Assembly (NCBI GenBank): GCA_032718475.1 | Contig: JAUCBJ010008331.1 | Coordinates: 55,116 to 119,115 of the forward strand | Origin: Nemertoderma westbladi | Taxonomy: Eukaryota; Xenacoelomorpha; Nemertodermatida; Nemertodermatidae | DNA: 64,000 nucleotides | Direction of reading: 5' to 3' | In this document: piece by piece, positions 23,991 to 34,574 of the stretch | Numbering within the stretch: the first letter of the stretch is position 1 | Layout of the letters: the number at the start of each line of letters is the position of its first letter | The notes under the pieces: generated by a model | What the model was told of the DNA's origin: nothing | What the model saw: the letters and a program-made list of their open reading frames with translations, nothing else | Database searches by the model: none | Program-made: the position numbers and the translations under genes

Positions 23991-25541
23991 CTATAGAAGT
24001 GGTACCAGTTTATTGAGGGGTGGGCGGTGGCAATTAATGAGTAATGCTTCAGTATGAATACGACGCTGGTGGTTACGAAATTGCTGGACGCATGTTACTT
24101 CGTAATTATTACAGCTACTGAAATGTTGAAGCAATAGCACCTCCGGGTCAGTTGTTGTCACAGTACATATCGGCTTGTTGTTCTTTATTGCCTTATCCAG
24201 AGCTTTCCTGTAGCTGTTGATGTTCTCCCGATGTTTATTGAGCCTCTTGTGCAGACGTTGTTCAGTTTGACCGAGGTAGTATTGATAGGGGTGAGTTTTA
24301 CATTTAATGGTATAGAGAATGTTGCTGGATTTACAATCAAACCTCCCGATGATTGGCTCGCCCCATGGTGTCTCTTTCATATCCGTAATTGCCAAGCAGG
24401 TGAGGCAGCGGGGTTGCAAACATGGATGGTTACCTGGAGCTGTTTGTGGTTCCTGTTTACGTATTAGAAGTTTTCCCAAAGTAGGTGCATTTCGTGGGAC
24501 AGTTTGTAATGTTACACCAAGGTGCTGAACTCGTCTGTTATGCCGACGCACAACTTTGCTGAGGGTAGGGATAAATTGTGGTGTCGTTGACAGATAGAAA
24601 CGTTGGGTAGGAGGTTTTATGTTGTTTTGTTGATTGGTATGGCTTGGTGAATGCGGAAAGTCCTGATCGTGTTCGGCGGCAGTGAATGTTGAACATTGGG
24701 GTGGGTCCCACGCATACAAACTTAAAAGGAAGTTCAAGGGGTATCCTCTGAGTTTACACTTTTCGAGATATAAATGCCTTTGTTGTTTGAAATGATTTGT
24801 TGAATCCGTTAGTCGGCGAATGCGCAGCAGTTCAGCTCGAACTATGGCTAGCAAGGATGGTTTGTGGTGGAAGCTTGAGTATGCGATGGGTAGTTTATTA
24901 GACATTGGTTTCCTATATATTTTGGTTGTTAGTTTTGTTGAGTTTGAAGCTTGAATAGTAACATCTAGGTAGTTTATGGATTTTCTGGAGTAGTCTAAGG
25001 TAAACTGTATAGAGTTGTTATTGTATAGGTCTGAGCAGGCGGAGTTGAATGCATAGTTTAGTTGTTTTATATCAGTGTCAGTGAGCCATTCGTTGTAAAC
25101 ACACAGGCTGTCATCCACTAATGTTCGAAAGTATAACGGGACCCGTAGCGAGATTGCGATCGCCCTCTTGAGCACTCTGTAACAACTTATGATGGCGTAA
25201 TCTCCACTGTGGCTGCCTCCCATGGGCGCCCCAGCCAACTGAAGGTAATAGTGTCCCGAAAACCGGAAAAAGTTGTGAAACAGCAGGAAACGCAATATTG
25301 CTGCAAGTTGTTCGGCGGTGAATTTGGAGCGGTATGGTAACGTAGGGTCCTCGCTGAGTGCTTGCATAGTGGCTTCGATGCCTAGTTCGTGTGGGATGGC
25401 TGTGAACATGTCGATAACATCTACCGTAACAAAAGTGTAGTGATATGTTGATCCTTGTCTGGGTAAAGTTTCTTTTAAGTCCAATGAGCTTTTTAAATAG
25501 TTCGACGCTGTGGTAACAAGTGGGTGCAGGTAGTGGTGCAT
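23991..25541 (-). CDS. Penelope-like reverse transcriptase with C-terminal GIY-YIG endonuclease (N-terminally truncated)
   Basis: The 516-residue frame is uninterrupted. RT motifs: VDVIDMFTAIP (catalytic Asp in the 41-44 region), GAPMGG at 104-109, LVDDS with the Asp pair at 143-144, INYLDV ending at 194, and IYRKP at 208-212, followed by the Penelope-type RxELLRIRR stretch. A Cys cluster C374-x4-C379-x2-C382 precedes the endonuclease. The GIY-YIG domain has ILY at 408-410, YYLG at 421-424, a basic RLHKRLNKHR helix and a glutamate near 499. The endonuclease is C-terminal, as in Penelope and Neptune groups rather than Naiad. The proteins normally carry about 200 residues before the first motif here; those are missing, and an in-frame TAG lies eight codons upstream of the ATG. 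It is probably not active alone. Confidence 0.9.
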   Translation of the reverse strand: MHHYLHPLVTTASNYLKSSLDLKETLPRQGSTYHYTFVTVDVIDMFTAIPHELGIEATMQALSEDPTLPYRSKFTAEQLAAILRFLLFHNFFRFSGHYYLQLAGAPMGGSHSGDYAIISCYRVLKRAIAISLRVPLYFRTLVDDSLCVYNEWLTDTDIKQLNYAFNSACSDLYNNNSIQFTLDYSRKSINYLDVTIQASNSTKLTTKIYRKPMSNKLPIAYSSFHHKPSLLAIVRAELLRIRRLTDSTNHFKQQRHLYLEKCKLRGYPLNFLLSLYAWDPPQCSTFTAAEHDQDFPHSPSHTNQQNNIKPPTQRFYLSTTPQFIPTLSKVVRRHNRRVQHLGVTLQTVPRNAPTLGKLLIRKQEPQTAPGNHPCLQPRCLTCLAITDMKETPWGEPIIGRFDCKSSNILYTIKCKTHPYQYYLGQTEQRLHKRLNKHRENINSYRKALDKAIKNNKPICTVTTTDPEVLLLQHFSSCNNYEVTCVQQFRNHQRRIHTEALLINCHRPPLNKLVPLL

Positions 25542-25567
25542 TAATTTAGATAGGGGAGTGAAGAACT

Positions 25568-25913
25568 ATTTTTTTTTATTTTTAATTTTTAAATTTAATA
25601 TTGAACGTCTAATACCTTAACAACACTTGTAGCCTACAATTATATCTCTAGGCCTACATACAGTATTATGATAAATCTAAATATGTTAATCTAATACATC
25701 CTATCATACTGTGTATATCGGAATTTGGTGGCATAATAATTGGTTGTACCGTACGTTAAATTTAATATTATGGTTTAGGTTTATAAATTGTGTTTTAATG
25801 TTATTTTAATTTATTTACTGAAGACGTCCGTGAGGATGAAATGGCCATATAAATAGAAACTGTTTTCGTTAACCGTGGCATTAGACCCTTTCTACAGTCA
25901 TTATCCCTGAAGT
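25568..25913. repeat. Right inverted arm of the Penelope-like element
   Basis: Mirror copy of 23143-23485. The RT frame joins it directly at an A/T homopolymer (about 25570), and an in-frame TAG sits at that junction, showing that the coding region was cut when the arm was added. Confidence 0.9.
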
Positions 25914-25979
25914 TATAATTATGGATACGCCACGAACGGCATCATTTCGACTTCTTTCCCATTTAAACATTAGGGGATA

Positions 25980-27689
25980 TGCGTACAAATAACCGGCCCT
26001 TATGAGGCTTCGATTGGGTAAATTAATAAAACATAAGGTTGTATAGTATAATATTCTAAAAACCAGTGTGATATTAAATGCACTTTAAATAATAAATAGA
26101 AATCAAATAACAATTGGACCACACAATTAAAAACTCGCACAATTTTGTACTTATTATATCGCTTCAAATTAATTCAACAGTGGATATTTGGGGGAAGGGG
26201 GAAGTTACAGTGTGCATTCGGGGGAAGTTTGGTGAACTGCATTTATGCAGTGAATCCAAACTTCCCCCTTTGATATATCATATACTTAAGACATGCTAGG
26301 GTGACGGGGAAATATTTGTTACTGTCACACTTTGCTTCCATTTATCCTATCCTTTATTATTACCCCAGTCAGATAAGAGATAATAAATCAGTAAAAACTA
26401 AACTAAACTGTCTTTCATGCAAACAAATTTCTAACTAAAGACGGGTGAATGACCATGACCATGGAAATAATTTTAAATATAATTGTATATCAACTATTTG
26501 GGGAGGCTTCCAAGTTAAACCCGAAAACAATTATTTTGTTACATAGTAAATAACGTTGTATGTTCTTCTTCCTCTCATAATAAAATATAAATGAAATATC
26601 TCAGATCGCTATGCCCTGTAACATTTCACAACCAAAATATTTAAGTGTGAAAAGTGTAGGCCTACCACACTCCGCCCAAACAACCGCAAACGCATAGCCA
26701 ACAAATTTAACAAAAGGTTACATACATGTTGGGTTCATGACGAGATGAGTGAAAATTGATCGCGTAATATAAAGTAAAAAATTAAGAGTCGGGCTGGCTC
26801 TCCTCCACTTTCTTACCCAATGGATATGTTGTTGTAATAATCTAATATTGGGGCGGCTTTCTCTCGGTTACATATAAAATAATAATATTATTTTTAAGAA
26901 CATTAATTTTACTACTTTGCAAAAATTCAATTAAAAAATAACTAGACATATACATTGTGGAATAAACTATTTCAGAAGCCTACAACAGCCATGCCATGGA
27001 TTGTATTTATGTTATTATATCTGTCATTTAACTGAGATAGCAATAGTAGTAATAGTCGAACGGTTATGCGGCCCGTCCAGCCTATAATAAACACAATTCA
27101 GTGATTGGGCTGGAATAGCAATACTGGTTGCCTCTATTACAATTCCTCTCAGGTTAGTCTACAGCCACAACTCCCAGCAGCTAGCTCCACACCAGCAGAG
27201 ACTTGACCAATAATGGGAAGGATTAAATTTGTACTCAATAATTGTGCGGTTTAATTACGTTTAGATCAATTAAAGACACATTTATTAAAGCAAATCACTT
27301 AAACTAATTAAAAACTATAATAGAATGGCGTATGGGGATTATATCTGTATAATTTTTAAGTATAATTATTTAAATCTTATACTGTAAAACAATTAATTTC
27401 CTTTAAAAGGCAGGTTGAAAATGGCGTTTTCACCGCAATCAACTTAATTAACTAATTAACTGCTATTATCTTAGCTTCTCGAAGGCCACACGGAAATTCT
27501 ACTTGGAAAATTTCTAAACTTTTGCCAAACAACATGTGTACCAAGTTTGGATAGATTTCATCGAGAGATTGGCCGAGTTATTAACGTTTAAAATTGAACA
27601 CGACAGAACGACAGAACGACAGAACGACAGGTTGATTAATGGTACCACTACGCTAAGGCTCACTCACTTCGTGGCTCGCCCCACAGTCT
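25980..27689. other. Non-coding stretch, no gene seen
   Basis: A+T-rich sequence with only short frames. It includes the hairpin at 26220-26268 and, near 27601-27630, a tandem CGACAGAA run followed by CTCGCCCCA, which looks like the edge of a dispersed repeat. Confidence 0.4.
26220..26268. repeat. Hairpin of about 49 bp
   Basis: GGGGGAAGTTTGG on the left pairs with CCAAACTTCCCCC on the right, around an inner stem CTGCAT/ATGCAG. A third copy of GGGGGAAG lies just upstream at 26195. It could be a very short palindromic MITE or chance; no flanking duplication was found. Confidence 0.6.
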
Positions 27690-27691
27690 TC

Positions 27692-27752
27692 AGACAATTC
27701 GTACCGGATAATTTGTACCCGAAATTTTTTTTGACGGGTACAAATTGTCCAG
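27692..27752. repeat. Inverted GACAATTCGTACC-type hairpin
   Basis: GACAATTCGTACCGGATAA and TTTGTACCC on the left mirror GGGTACAAATTGTCC on the right. The same word family forms the larger cluster at 33104-33281, so this is a dispersed repeat and not a chance palindrome. Confidence 0.7.
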
Positions 27753-27765
27753 ATACTGACTAGTA

Positions 27766-30087
27766 GTACAGGCTCCAGCCTATGACCCCGTAGGAATTTT
27801 ATAATGACTCGGCTACCCAACATAGATGTTTAGTGCAGACTTGGGACATTTAAAAAAATTTGGGTAGACTTCACCAAATGGTTGCGCTCGTTTTTTAGGG
27901 GGTCTTAAACATAGCAACGGAGAAAATTACCATAGCAACAGCTCTTATAGTAGATATGACGATTTAAAATTTATAGCAGATTAATATTTTGGATATGAAG
28001 AATTTATTGGCATATTTCGTTTTTTTTGAAAATACCACAACAACCAGGCGAAAACGATCTTAAACGATAGCAATATTGACAATGTCCATAGCAACGGGCT
28101 TTGTAATGCGTATTCAGTGGTCGTATCATGATGGAATCAGAGTCTACCAGAATTATATCACGTATAAGGAACAATATGCATTCTTTTTCAGTTTCTAGTT
28201 GCCATGTTAACGAATAACCTTGACTAAAAACAAGCACCATATTAGCCGCAGCGTTTTTAAATCAACTTCTACCCCCACTATATCGAGTATAAGGAAAAAT
28301 ATGCAATATGTTTTACTTTCTAGATGCCATGGCAACGCGTCAGAATTGTTAATACAGTGTCTTTAATATCGGTCAGCCGTTTACACTATGTAAATTAATC
28401 AAAATTTTAACATTCTTAACTACGGAATTAAATTGTGACAAGAATCGCAATTCCGACAGTATTTAGTGCACATAAAACACCGTTACGCCTACAAGAACAT
28501 CGCTGCGTCAAGCACATGTTCTGACAGGCACATGTATTTACTAGTGAATCAGGAATTGGTGAAAGGTATTTATTGGGCAATACCATTCCATTTGCACCAG
28601 AAGGCCTATTCCAACCAAAATCTAATACACTTATTTATCATTGCATAGTGATGCAATCTTATTTTTTATGTAGAGACATCTCAAAATGTGACCATTTATG
28701 GATTCTGTTGTTGGAGGGAGATCCAGTAAACTTTTGCTCGGGTTGCTGGTGAATAATGAGTACGGTAGGTCGTCGAATGTACTACATGTTGATTTAAATT
28801 GGACCACTTGTAATAGTAAAGTTTTTGTGAGCTTTCTTTATATCATTGAAATTTGATTCTATTTTTGTATCTTTATGTTGAGGTATAACGGCGTCCAATG
28901 CAGGTATTTTAACTTTTGATATTTTATCTGAAAATGTCCTTGCTATTGCAATGTATGTATCCTCTCTAAATTGCAGGTATCATTTTATTCCATTTTCCCA
29001 GAATTTTGTATATCTCTCGGCGATGTCCCTTGGAATTTCTTGTTGTGTAATAAATTTATGAAGCAAAGTAGGATTGCTTCTTATAGAATATAAATTCCCT
29101 CTGTTGATTATAAATTGGTATACATTGAAAATGTTGCAATTCATTATTTTCGTTATTTCCACCCCCTAGTTAACCCTTGTTCATGGTGAATCTTGGTTTC
29201 ATTATATTCAATATCTGGGCTTATAAGTTGTGCGAAGGTTACTAATCCTCAACTGTTCATGATATAACAACTCCCATTCAGTTACATAATCGGCCCGCCT
29301 GGTTTGCCCAATAATACCATGTACACTTTTCTCTGCACGTTGAATTGTTTGTTCCCATTTCAAATCCCCTCCAACTGCATTAATAGAGCCTTCATGTTGC
29401 TTTACCACAAAAGTTATAATTGTGATTAATTTACATATTGTAAACGGCTGACATATATTAAATACACTGTATTAACAATTGTGACGCGTTGCCATGGTAT
29501 ATAGAAAGTAAAACATATTGCGTATTGTTCCTTATACTCGATATAGTGGGGGTAGAGGTTGATTAAAAAAACGCTGCGGATAATATGTATATAATATGTG
29601 TTTTTATGATAATTATAATATGTCTTTTTAGTCAAGGTTACTCGTTGTCATGGCTACTTGAAACTGAAAAAGAATGCATATTGTTCCTTATACGTGTTAT
29701 AATGGTGGTAGACTCTGATTCCATCATGATACGACCACTGAATACGCATTACAAAGCCCGTTGCTATGGACGTTGTTAATATTGCTATCTTTGAAGGTCG
29801 TTTTCGCCTGGTTGCTATGGTATTTTCAAAAATCGAAATATGCCATTAAATTCTTCATATCCAAAATATTAATCTGCTATAAATTTTAAGTCTTCATATC
29901 TAATATAAGAGCTGTTGCTATGGCAATTTTCTCCGTTGCTATGTTTAAGACCCCCTAAAAAACGAGCGCAACCATTTGGTGAAGTCTACCCAAATTTTTT
30001 TAAATGTCCCAAGTCTGCACTAAACATCTATGTAGTGTAGCCGAGTCATTATAAAATTCCTACGGGGTCATAGGCTGGAGCCTGTAC
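27766..30087. mobile_element. DNA transposon with inverted repeats over 600 bp, probable TA duplication
   Basis: The left arm (27766-28385) and right arm (29439-30087) are reverse complements over almost their entire length, with ends beginning GTACAGGCTCCAGCC. Each end abuts TA, consistent with a TA target duplication. The arms contain several CATAGCAAC words and near-repeats. The central 1.05 kb holds a decayed protein-coding remnant on the minus strand. The superfamily is not assigned: TA duplications suggest a Tc1/mariner-like integration, but the protein remnant is not recognisably of that family. Confidence 0.85.
28794..29408 (-). pseudogene. Decayed transposon-encoded protein, C-terminal part, function unknown
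   Basis: Two blocks in the same frame look conserved: one around DYVTEWELLYHEQLRISN (29408-29208) and one around INRGNLYSI then LHKFITQQEIPRDIAER (29162-28980). After an in-frame TGA near 28978, sixty more codons (starting YLQFRED) run to a TAA at 28794-28796. The gap between blocks contains several stops. I recall similar proteins in cnidarian and other marine genomes, but not a named family, so no function is claimed. The arms of the host transposon enclose it, so it is probably the tail of its transposase or an accessory protein. Confidence 0.55.
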
Positions 30088-31171
30088 TATAGTGAAAATA
30101 CGCTATATTTTATGTTCAGAAAATGTTTCTTGCCATTGTATTCTAGAAAATTTGATGAATATAATTATTTAAAATTGTATTGTTTTTATGCAATTTTTCT
30201 TTGCAGCTAGTGTTACTAAGTTAATTTTACCTATGCCTCAGTCTATGCCTCAGTGAGGCATAGTCTGTGTCATTTCTTAAATGAGAGTCTTACAAATTCG
30301 AACGTCAACGAACAAATTCGAAGGTTACTGTTCCACCTTGGTGTAGTGGTTGCGTTGAATTCACATCTCCCGTATGTCATGGGTTCGATCCCTGCATAAC
30401 CAGGGCAGTTTTCGTTCGGTCAGCAATAGGCCTAACTTTGCAAAATGCAATATTATTGCCTAGTATCCAATTCATGGCTACTATATGGTTTTCACTTTGA
30501 GACATTTCGCCTTCTAGAGGCATACTGGGGAACTTCAGAATACTCTGTGACTCTGCAAAAGATATAGCCCATATTGTAATAGATACCGACTGGGGGGTCA
30601 AAATTAAGTAATAATATATCTAAATAAGTCTCAAACATCTTGCCTCAAGGCTCGCCCCTTATAACTCTTAAGCAATATAACTTCATAGTTTTGCGGATTG
30701 TAAATAAGAAAGCTAGAGAAGATGTTAATATTCAGATAATACGCCCTCTAGCGGCAGACTATGGAACTGCAAACGGCTGGATATAGGTAAGAGTAATTAG
30801 TAATCAGAGGTGTCACGAGAGGGGGGCGGGGCGCTTGGATACAACTACATTAATAAGCTGTTGCTTGGTTAAAGCTAATTGGGGGTCAAAGGCCAACGAT
30901 AAAGCTGTCTGGATATAGATAAGAGTAATTAGTTACCAGTAAGGGAGCTGTATACCCTATGGCTAAGTATAACGAGATGAAAGTCAATGAGGTCATTTAG
31001 AAACCAATATATAAAACTAATTATTGGTAAATCTAAAATTAAGTACAAATAAATAAAGTAAAAATAAATACAATTAATTAAATTAAAATTAAATACAAAT
31101 AAATAAATTAGAATTAAATACAAATAAATAAGTATTAATAAATAAAAGAGCTGCGGTGTCACTTATGACAC
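30088..31171. other. Intergenic with one SINE; simple A+T repeats at 31030-31145
   Basis: Besides the SINE at about 30331-30420, two similar sentences (GATA(T)AGGTAAGAGTAATTAG at about 30780 and GATATAGATAAGAGTAATTAG at about 30911) recur 130 bp apart. From 31030 to 31145 there is a degenerate AAATACAAATAAATAA array. No gene is seen. Confidence 0.45.
30331..30420 (+). mobile_element. tRNA-derived SINE head
   Basis: Polymerase III-type boxes are visible: box A-like TTGGTGTAGTGG near 30339 and box B-like GGGTTCGATCCC near 30383, spaced as in tRNA. The same head occurs inverted near 49640-49720 with the same CCACCTTGGTGTAGTGG start and TTGAATTCACATCTC middle, so this is a dispersed SINE family and not a unique tRNA gene. 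The length of its body downstream is not clear. Confidence 0.7.
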
Positions 31172-33003
31172 CCTCTTGGCCCTCTAGGCGACAGTTAGAC
31201 GTCACTGACACAATTGCGTATCGAATTGATTAATTAGGATAATCAATTAAACCCTAATTAGGACACCTATTAGGGTTTAATTTTACTAATTAACCCTATT
31301 AAACCCGGGGGGGGGTCAATATGACCCCCCCCGTGGTTTTTTTATTATAATTCTGTAACAAACGCAGTTGGGAATCTGAAATTTTATGACTTTTCCTAAA
31401 AATCTATTGTCTTCCTAGTAATGAAAACCGTTTTCAAAAATATTGGGTACTTTTCGAGTTATAGCACCATTTTTTAACCCTAATTTTGGCACTTTTTTTG
31501 AGACGTTTTTTGAAAATTACATTTCATTAAATATGAATTGTAACATCTCTATTTTTGATTTACACCGGTTTTTTGGTGTTAGAAATTTGATGGAATTCAT
31601 ATAAATTGATTTAGAAAGTTCAAACTTGTTTTTTTCGGTGGGTGCCAAATTTTGGTGCCAGCACCAAATTTTGAATTATGTCAATTTTGTAAATTGATTG
31701 TTTGAAACTTGTTTTTTACGCAATTGGGGTTTTTTGGGGTTCTGGATTCGATGAAATATATACGAGTTGCACCAAGCATATCAAACTTGTATTTTTCGGT
31801 GCTGTGTGCAAATTTTGGTGCTAGCACGAAATTTTGAAAATTCATTCGATAGATAAAATTGCTTGTAACAATTTATTTCTTGCGTTTTAGAGGTTTATGG
31901 CTGTTCTGAATTCAATGGAATAAATAACTATCGAACTAGACATCTTAAACTTGTATTTTTCGGATGTGGGTGCAAAATGTGGTGCTAGCACCAAATTTTG
32001 AAAACCATCAAATATATCAATTGATTGTGTCACCTTGTTTCTTGCGTTATACGGGTTTGTGATGGTTCTGAATTCAATGGAATCAGTAAAAATTTCATAA
32101 GAGTTCTCAAACTGGTATTTTTCGCCAGTGGGTGAAAATTGTTGTGCCAGCACCAAATTTTGGAAAATATGCAAATTTATCAGTAGATAGTATCACATTG
32201 TTTCTTGCGTTATACGGGTTTATGAGGGTCCTGAATCCGATGGAATCCATAAAAACAGCACTGGACATCGCAAACTTGTACTTTTTGGTGATGGGTACGA
32301 AATTTGGTGCTAGCACCAAAATTTGCCAAATTACGCCGAAAAATACAAGTATCAATGATCTGGCATATCAGAAATGTATTCCATTAGAATCAGCGCCCTC
32401 GAAAACCTGAAAATGTGAATTTATAGCATCGTATAAGTGAATTAAAAATTTTGTGTTCTACCTGAAAAGTGCTGGTTACTTGTTTTTTTCATTTTTTTCC
32501 TACGCAGAGAGGACTAAACGGCCATTTATAGTAATCATATCATTTTTAAATATTTTCCAATGTATTTTGCGCCCTAGAAAACCTGTATTGAAAAATAATT
32601 AGCCGAAAATGTAACTTTCAAATTTTGTGAAAATTGTGCACTACTTGTAATTTTGGTGCTGCAATATAACCACCCCAGTACATTTTTTCGAAATTTTTTT
32701 TTTCGGTCGGATCCACACAAGTGATACCTACGTACAAACAAAAAATCAGACGTTTTCGTAAATATTTGTAGATTTTAGAGGGGGGGGTCAATATGACCCC
32801 CTCCCGGTATTTGTACAGCATTTTATAGCCCGGTACTAATAGGGTTAATTGATGACACCTGTCAATTAGGGTCTAATTAGCCTAATTAGGAGGTGTCACC
32901 CAAACAGTCTGGCGCCAATGACACCCGTAGAGTGTCATTGGGTGTCACCCAGACAGTCTGGCGCCAGTCAGTTAGGTCTAACTGTCGCCGAGCCGGCCAA
33001 GAC
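31172..33003. mobile_element. Inverted-ended element with internal array (unclassified)
   Basis: TCTTGGCC...GGCGACAGTTAGAC at 31172-31200 is mirrored by GTCTAACTGTCGCC...GGCCAAGA near 32970-33000. Further in, both ends carry TTAATTGAT/AATTAGG stretches and a poly-G/poly-C palindrome with centre GTCAATATGAC (31306-31332 and 32779-32804). The middle is a tandem array. Exact target duplication is not resolved (CCC flanks both ends). No transposase is seen. Confidence 0.7.
31615..32345. repeat. Array of about 170-bp units with GGTGCTAGCACC palindromes
   Basis: Four to five degenerate units each contain an AAACTTGTATTTTTCGG(T) word, a palindrome GGTGCTAGCACC or GGTGCCAGCACC followed by AAATTTTG, and a TTCTGAATTCAATGGAAT or similar word. 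A relative in inverted orientation lies at about 48880-49440. Confidence 0.8.
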
Positions 33004-33103
33004 CCTACTACTCATACAGAAAGAAATATTAACTATAAATATATTTAAATAAACTCTACTCTTTAAAATCATCATAATTATTTAATTTTATATTTAGTTG
33101 TAT

Positions 33104-33281
33104 CTGGACAATTCGTACCCGGACAATTCGTACCCGGACAATTCGTACCATGACCTACTATATGTTATGTCGTACCCATCATAAAAAAATTTTAAAATAT
33201 CATTTCATAAAAAAGATTGTCCAGGTACGAATTTTCCGGGTACGAATTGTCCGGTACGAATTGTCCAGGTACAAATTGTCC
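33104..33281. repeat. Inverted cluster of 17-bp GGACAATTCGTACCC units
   Basis: Three direct units at 33104-33152 face four reverse-complement units at about 33220-33281 across a roughly 65-bp spacer. The arrangement makes a hairpin with repetitive stems. Related words occur at 27692-27752. Confidence 0.8.
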
Positions 33282-33284
33282 TAA

Positions 33285-33545
33285 CTTCATAACTAACATG
33301 TGCGCACATGTTAATAATACATGCGCATGTGATAATTAACACCTGTGCACGTTTACTAACACTTTTGCAAGCGTTACTAACACGTACCCAAATGTTACCA
33401 ACACGTGCGCAAATGTTACCAACACGTGCGCAAGTGTTACCAACACGTGCGCAAGTGTTACCAATGCGTGCGCAAGTGTTACCAACACATGCGCACGTGT
33501 TAGTCATCACGTATTCAAGTGTTAGCTAATATGTGCGCATGTGTC
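33285..33545. repeat. 21-bp minisatellite with alternating purine/pyrimidine core
   Basis: About ten to eleven units of the type GTTACCAACACGTGCGCAA repeat, most regular at 33390-33490 and decaying outward. CACGTGCGCA alternates purine and pyrimidine and is close to a palindrome, so it could adopt Z-DNA or cruciform structures. Frames on both strands translate the repeat and are not genes. Confidence 0.88.
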
Positions 33546-33726
33546 GGGGCTCCATACAATACACTGGTTAGATTTAATAAAAAAACATTTGCTTCACTTT
33601 ACTTGAAGAATTTGCTAACTTTTACTCAAAACATACTTCCAGAAAAGCAAATTTGAACATGTGCTTGTTTTTATTCAAACCAACAACTAACTTGGAGTTG
33701 TTTTACCTTATTTTATCCCACCTCAG

Positions 33727-33851
33727 ATTTTCGCAACCTTCATGGGTTACATAAACAGCTGCTTTAACCCCATCATTTACGCATTCTCATGGAAGAAATT
33801 TAAACACCTGGTTTCAACAAGATTACGAAATAGATCAGGATTGCTTTCGAG
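33727..33851 (+). CDS. Single exon of a rhodopsin-class GPCR (TM7 and helix 8)
   Basis: After a pyrimidine-rich acceptor (ATCCCACCTCAG at 33715-33726) the sequence encodes IFATFMGYINSCFNPIIYAF, then a basic WKKFKHLVSTRLRNR segment. N-x-x-N-P-I-I-Y is the NPxxY motif of TM7, and the F-W-K-K-F-K run is the start of helix 8. A donor-like GAG|GTGGGT lies at 33851/33852, although the frame stays open further. No other exon of the receptor is recognisable within the window, so it is either part of a gene with very long introns, or a stranded fragment. The ligand class cannot be told from this piece. Confidence 0.65.
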
Positions 33852-34379
33852 GTGGGTATTGATGAATATCTCCATTTTTTCATATATTTATATATATTTC
33901 AATTTTATTTTAAATATATTTATTTATGTTATATTTCATCCCACAATGCAATTATTTCATCCCACAATGCAATTATTCCATTCGCCATTTGGTGTATTAA
34001 TATTGAATATAATTGTAAGAAATATAACACAATGCTTTGTCTGTTGAATTTCGTTTTATATTTTGTTAAGATTAACCTGCGAATGTAACCTGCTCCATCC
34101 CAATATATAGTGATAATTACTAGTAGAAACTGTTTATAAAATTATGGGACATATGGAACTAGGTTAAATTGTATACTGGTATACAATTTAACTTAGATGT
34201 ATAAATTAAATTAAATTAAATTGTATAAATATAGTAGGCCTATAGACATAAATCTGTAGATTAAAATATACTTCATCGATTCACGGCGAAAGCAATGCCC
34301 TGCAAGGTGGAGGTGGCTTTGTTCAACTGTCAGGCTTGGGGGAACCAATGAGACACCTCCAATGTTATATAGTGTCTGG

Positions 34380-34540
34380 TTAGAGATGTGTTGTGTATAC
34401 TGTACTTGATACAGTGAACCCGACGTAGCATTCTTGTGAATGTGCTAGGGATTTGGTGTCCTCAGCAGTTAGAGCCCAGCATTGGACTTCCATCAGTACT
34501 GGAACTACTGCTGCTCTAAATATTGTGAATTTTATTAAAA
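34380..34540 (-). pseudogene. LINE remnant, region after the RT domain
   Basis: The minus-strand frame carries AAVVPVLMEV, then CWALTAEDTKSLAH, then ECYVGF. This matches the LINE segment that normally reads like VLLYG-E-TW-L-AEDTK-L-F--C. Residues are changed at key places and upstream sequence does not continue into RT, so it is a decayed fragment. Confidence 0.5.
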
Positions 34541-34574
34541 TTATTATTATAAATAATATCATTGTTCTTTCACC

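Larger units (their letters stand above)
23144..25967 (-). mobile_element. Penelope-like retroelement, 5'-truncated, inverted flanking arms
   Basis: The element lies between direct copies of CATTAGGGGATA (23132-23143 and 25968-25979), a 12-bp target duplication. It contains one RT plus GIY-YIG frame on the minus strand. Arms of about 345 bp in opposite orientation flank the coding part (23143-23485 and 25568-25913), and the right arm has about 55 bp more at its outer end. Terminal repeats in direct or inverted arrangement are known for Penelope-like elements. The RT frame begins abruptly at the right arm, so the N-terminal RT segment is missing. Confidence 0.9.

Noticed and set aside
24231-24528. 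Plus-strand frames overlapping the Penelope RT
   Set aside because: Antisense shadows of the intact minus-strand RT/GIY-YIG frame.
30331-30420. Functional tRNA gene
   Set aside because: A full cloverleaf with matching acceptor stem is not evident, and the same sequence is dispersed at 49.6 kb, so it is a SINE.
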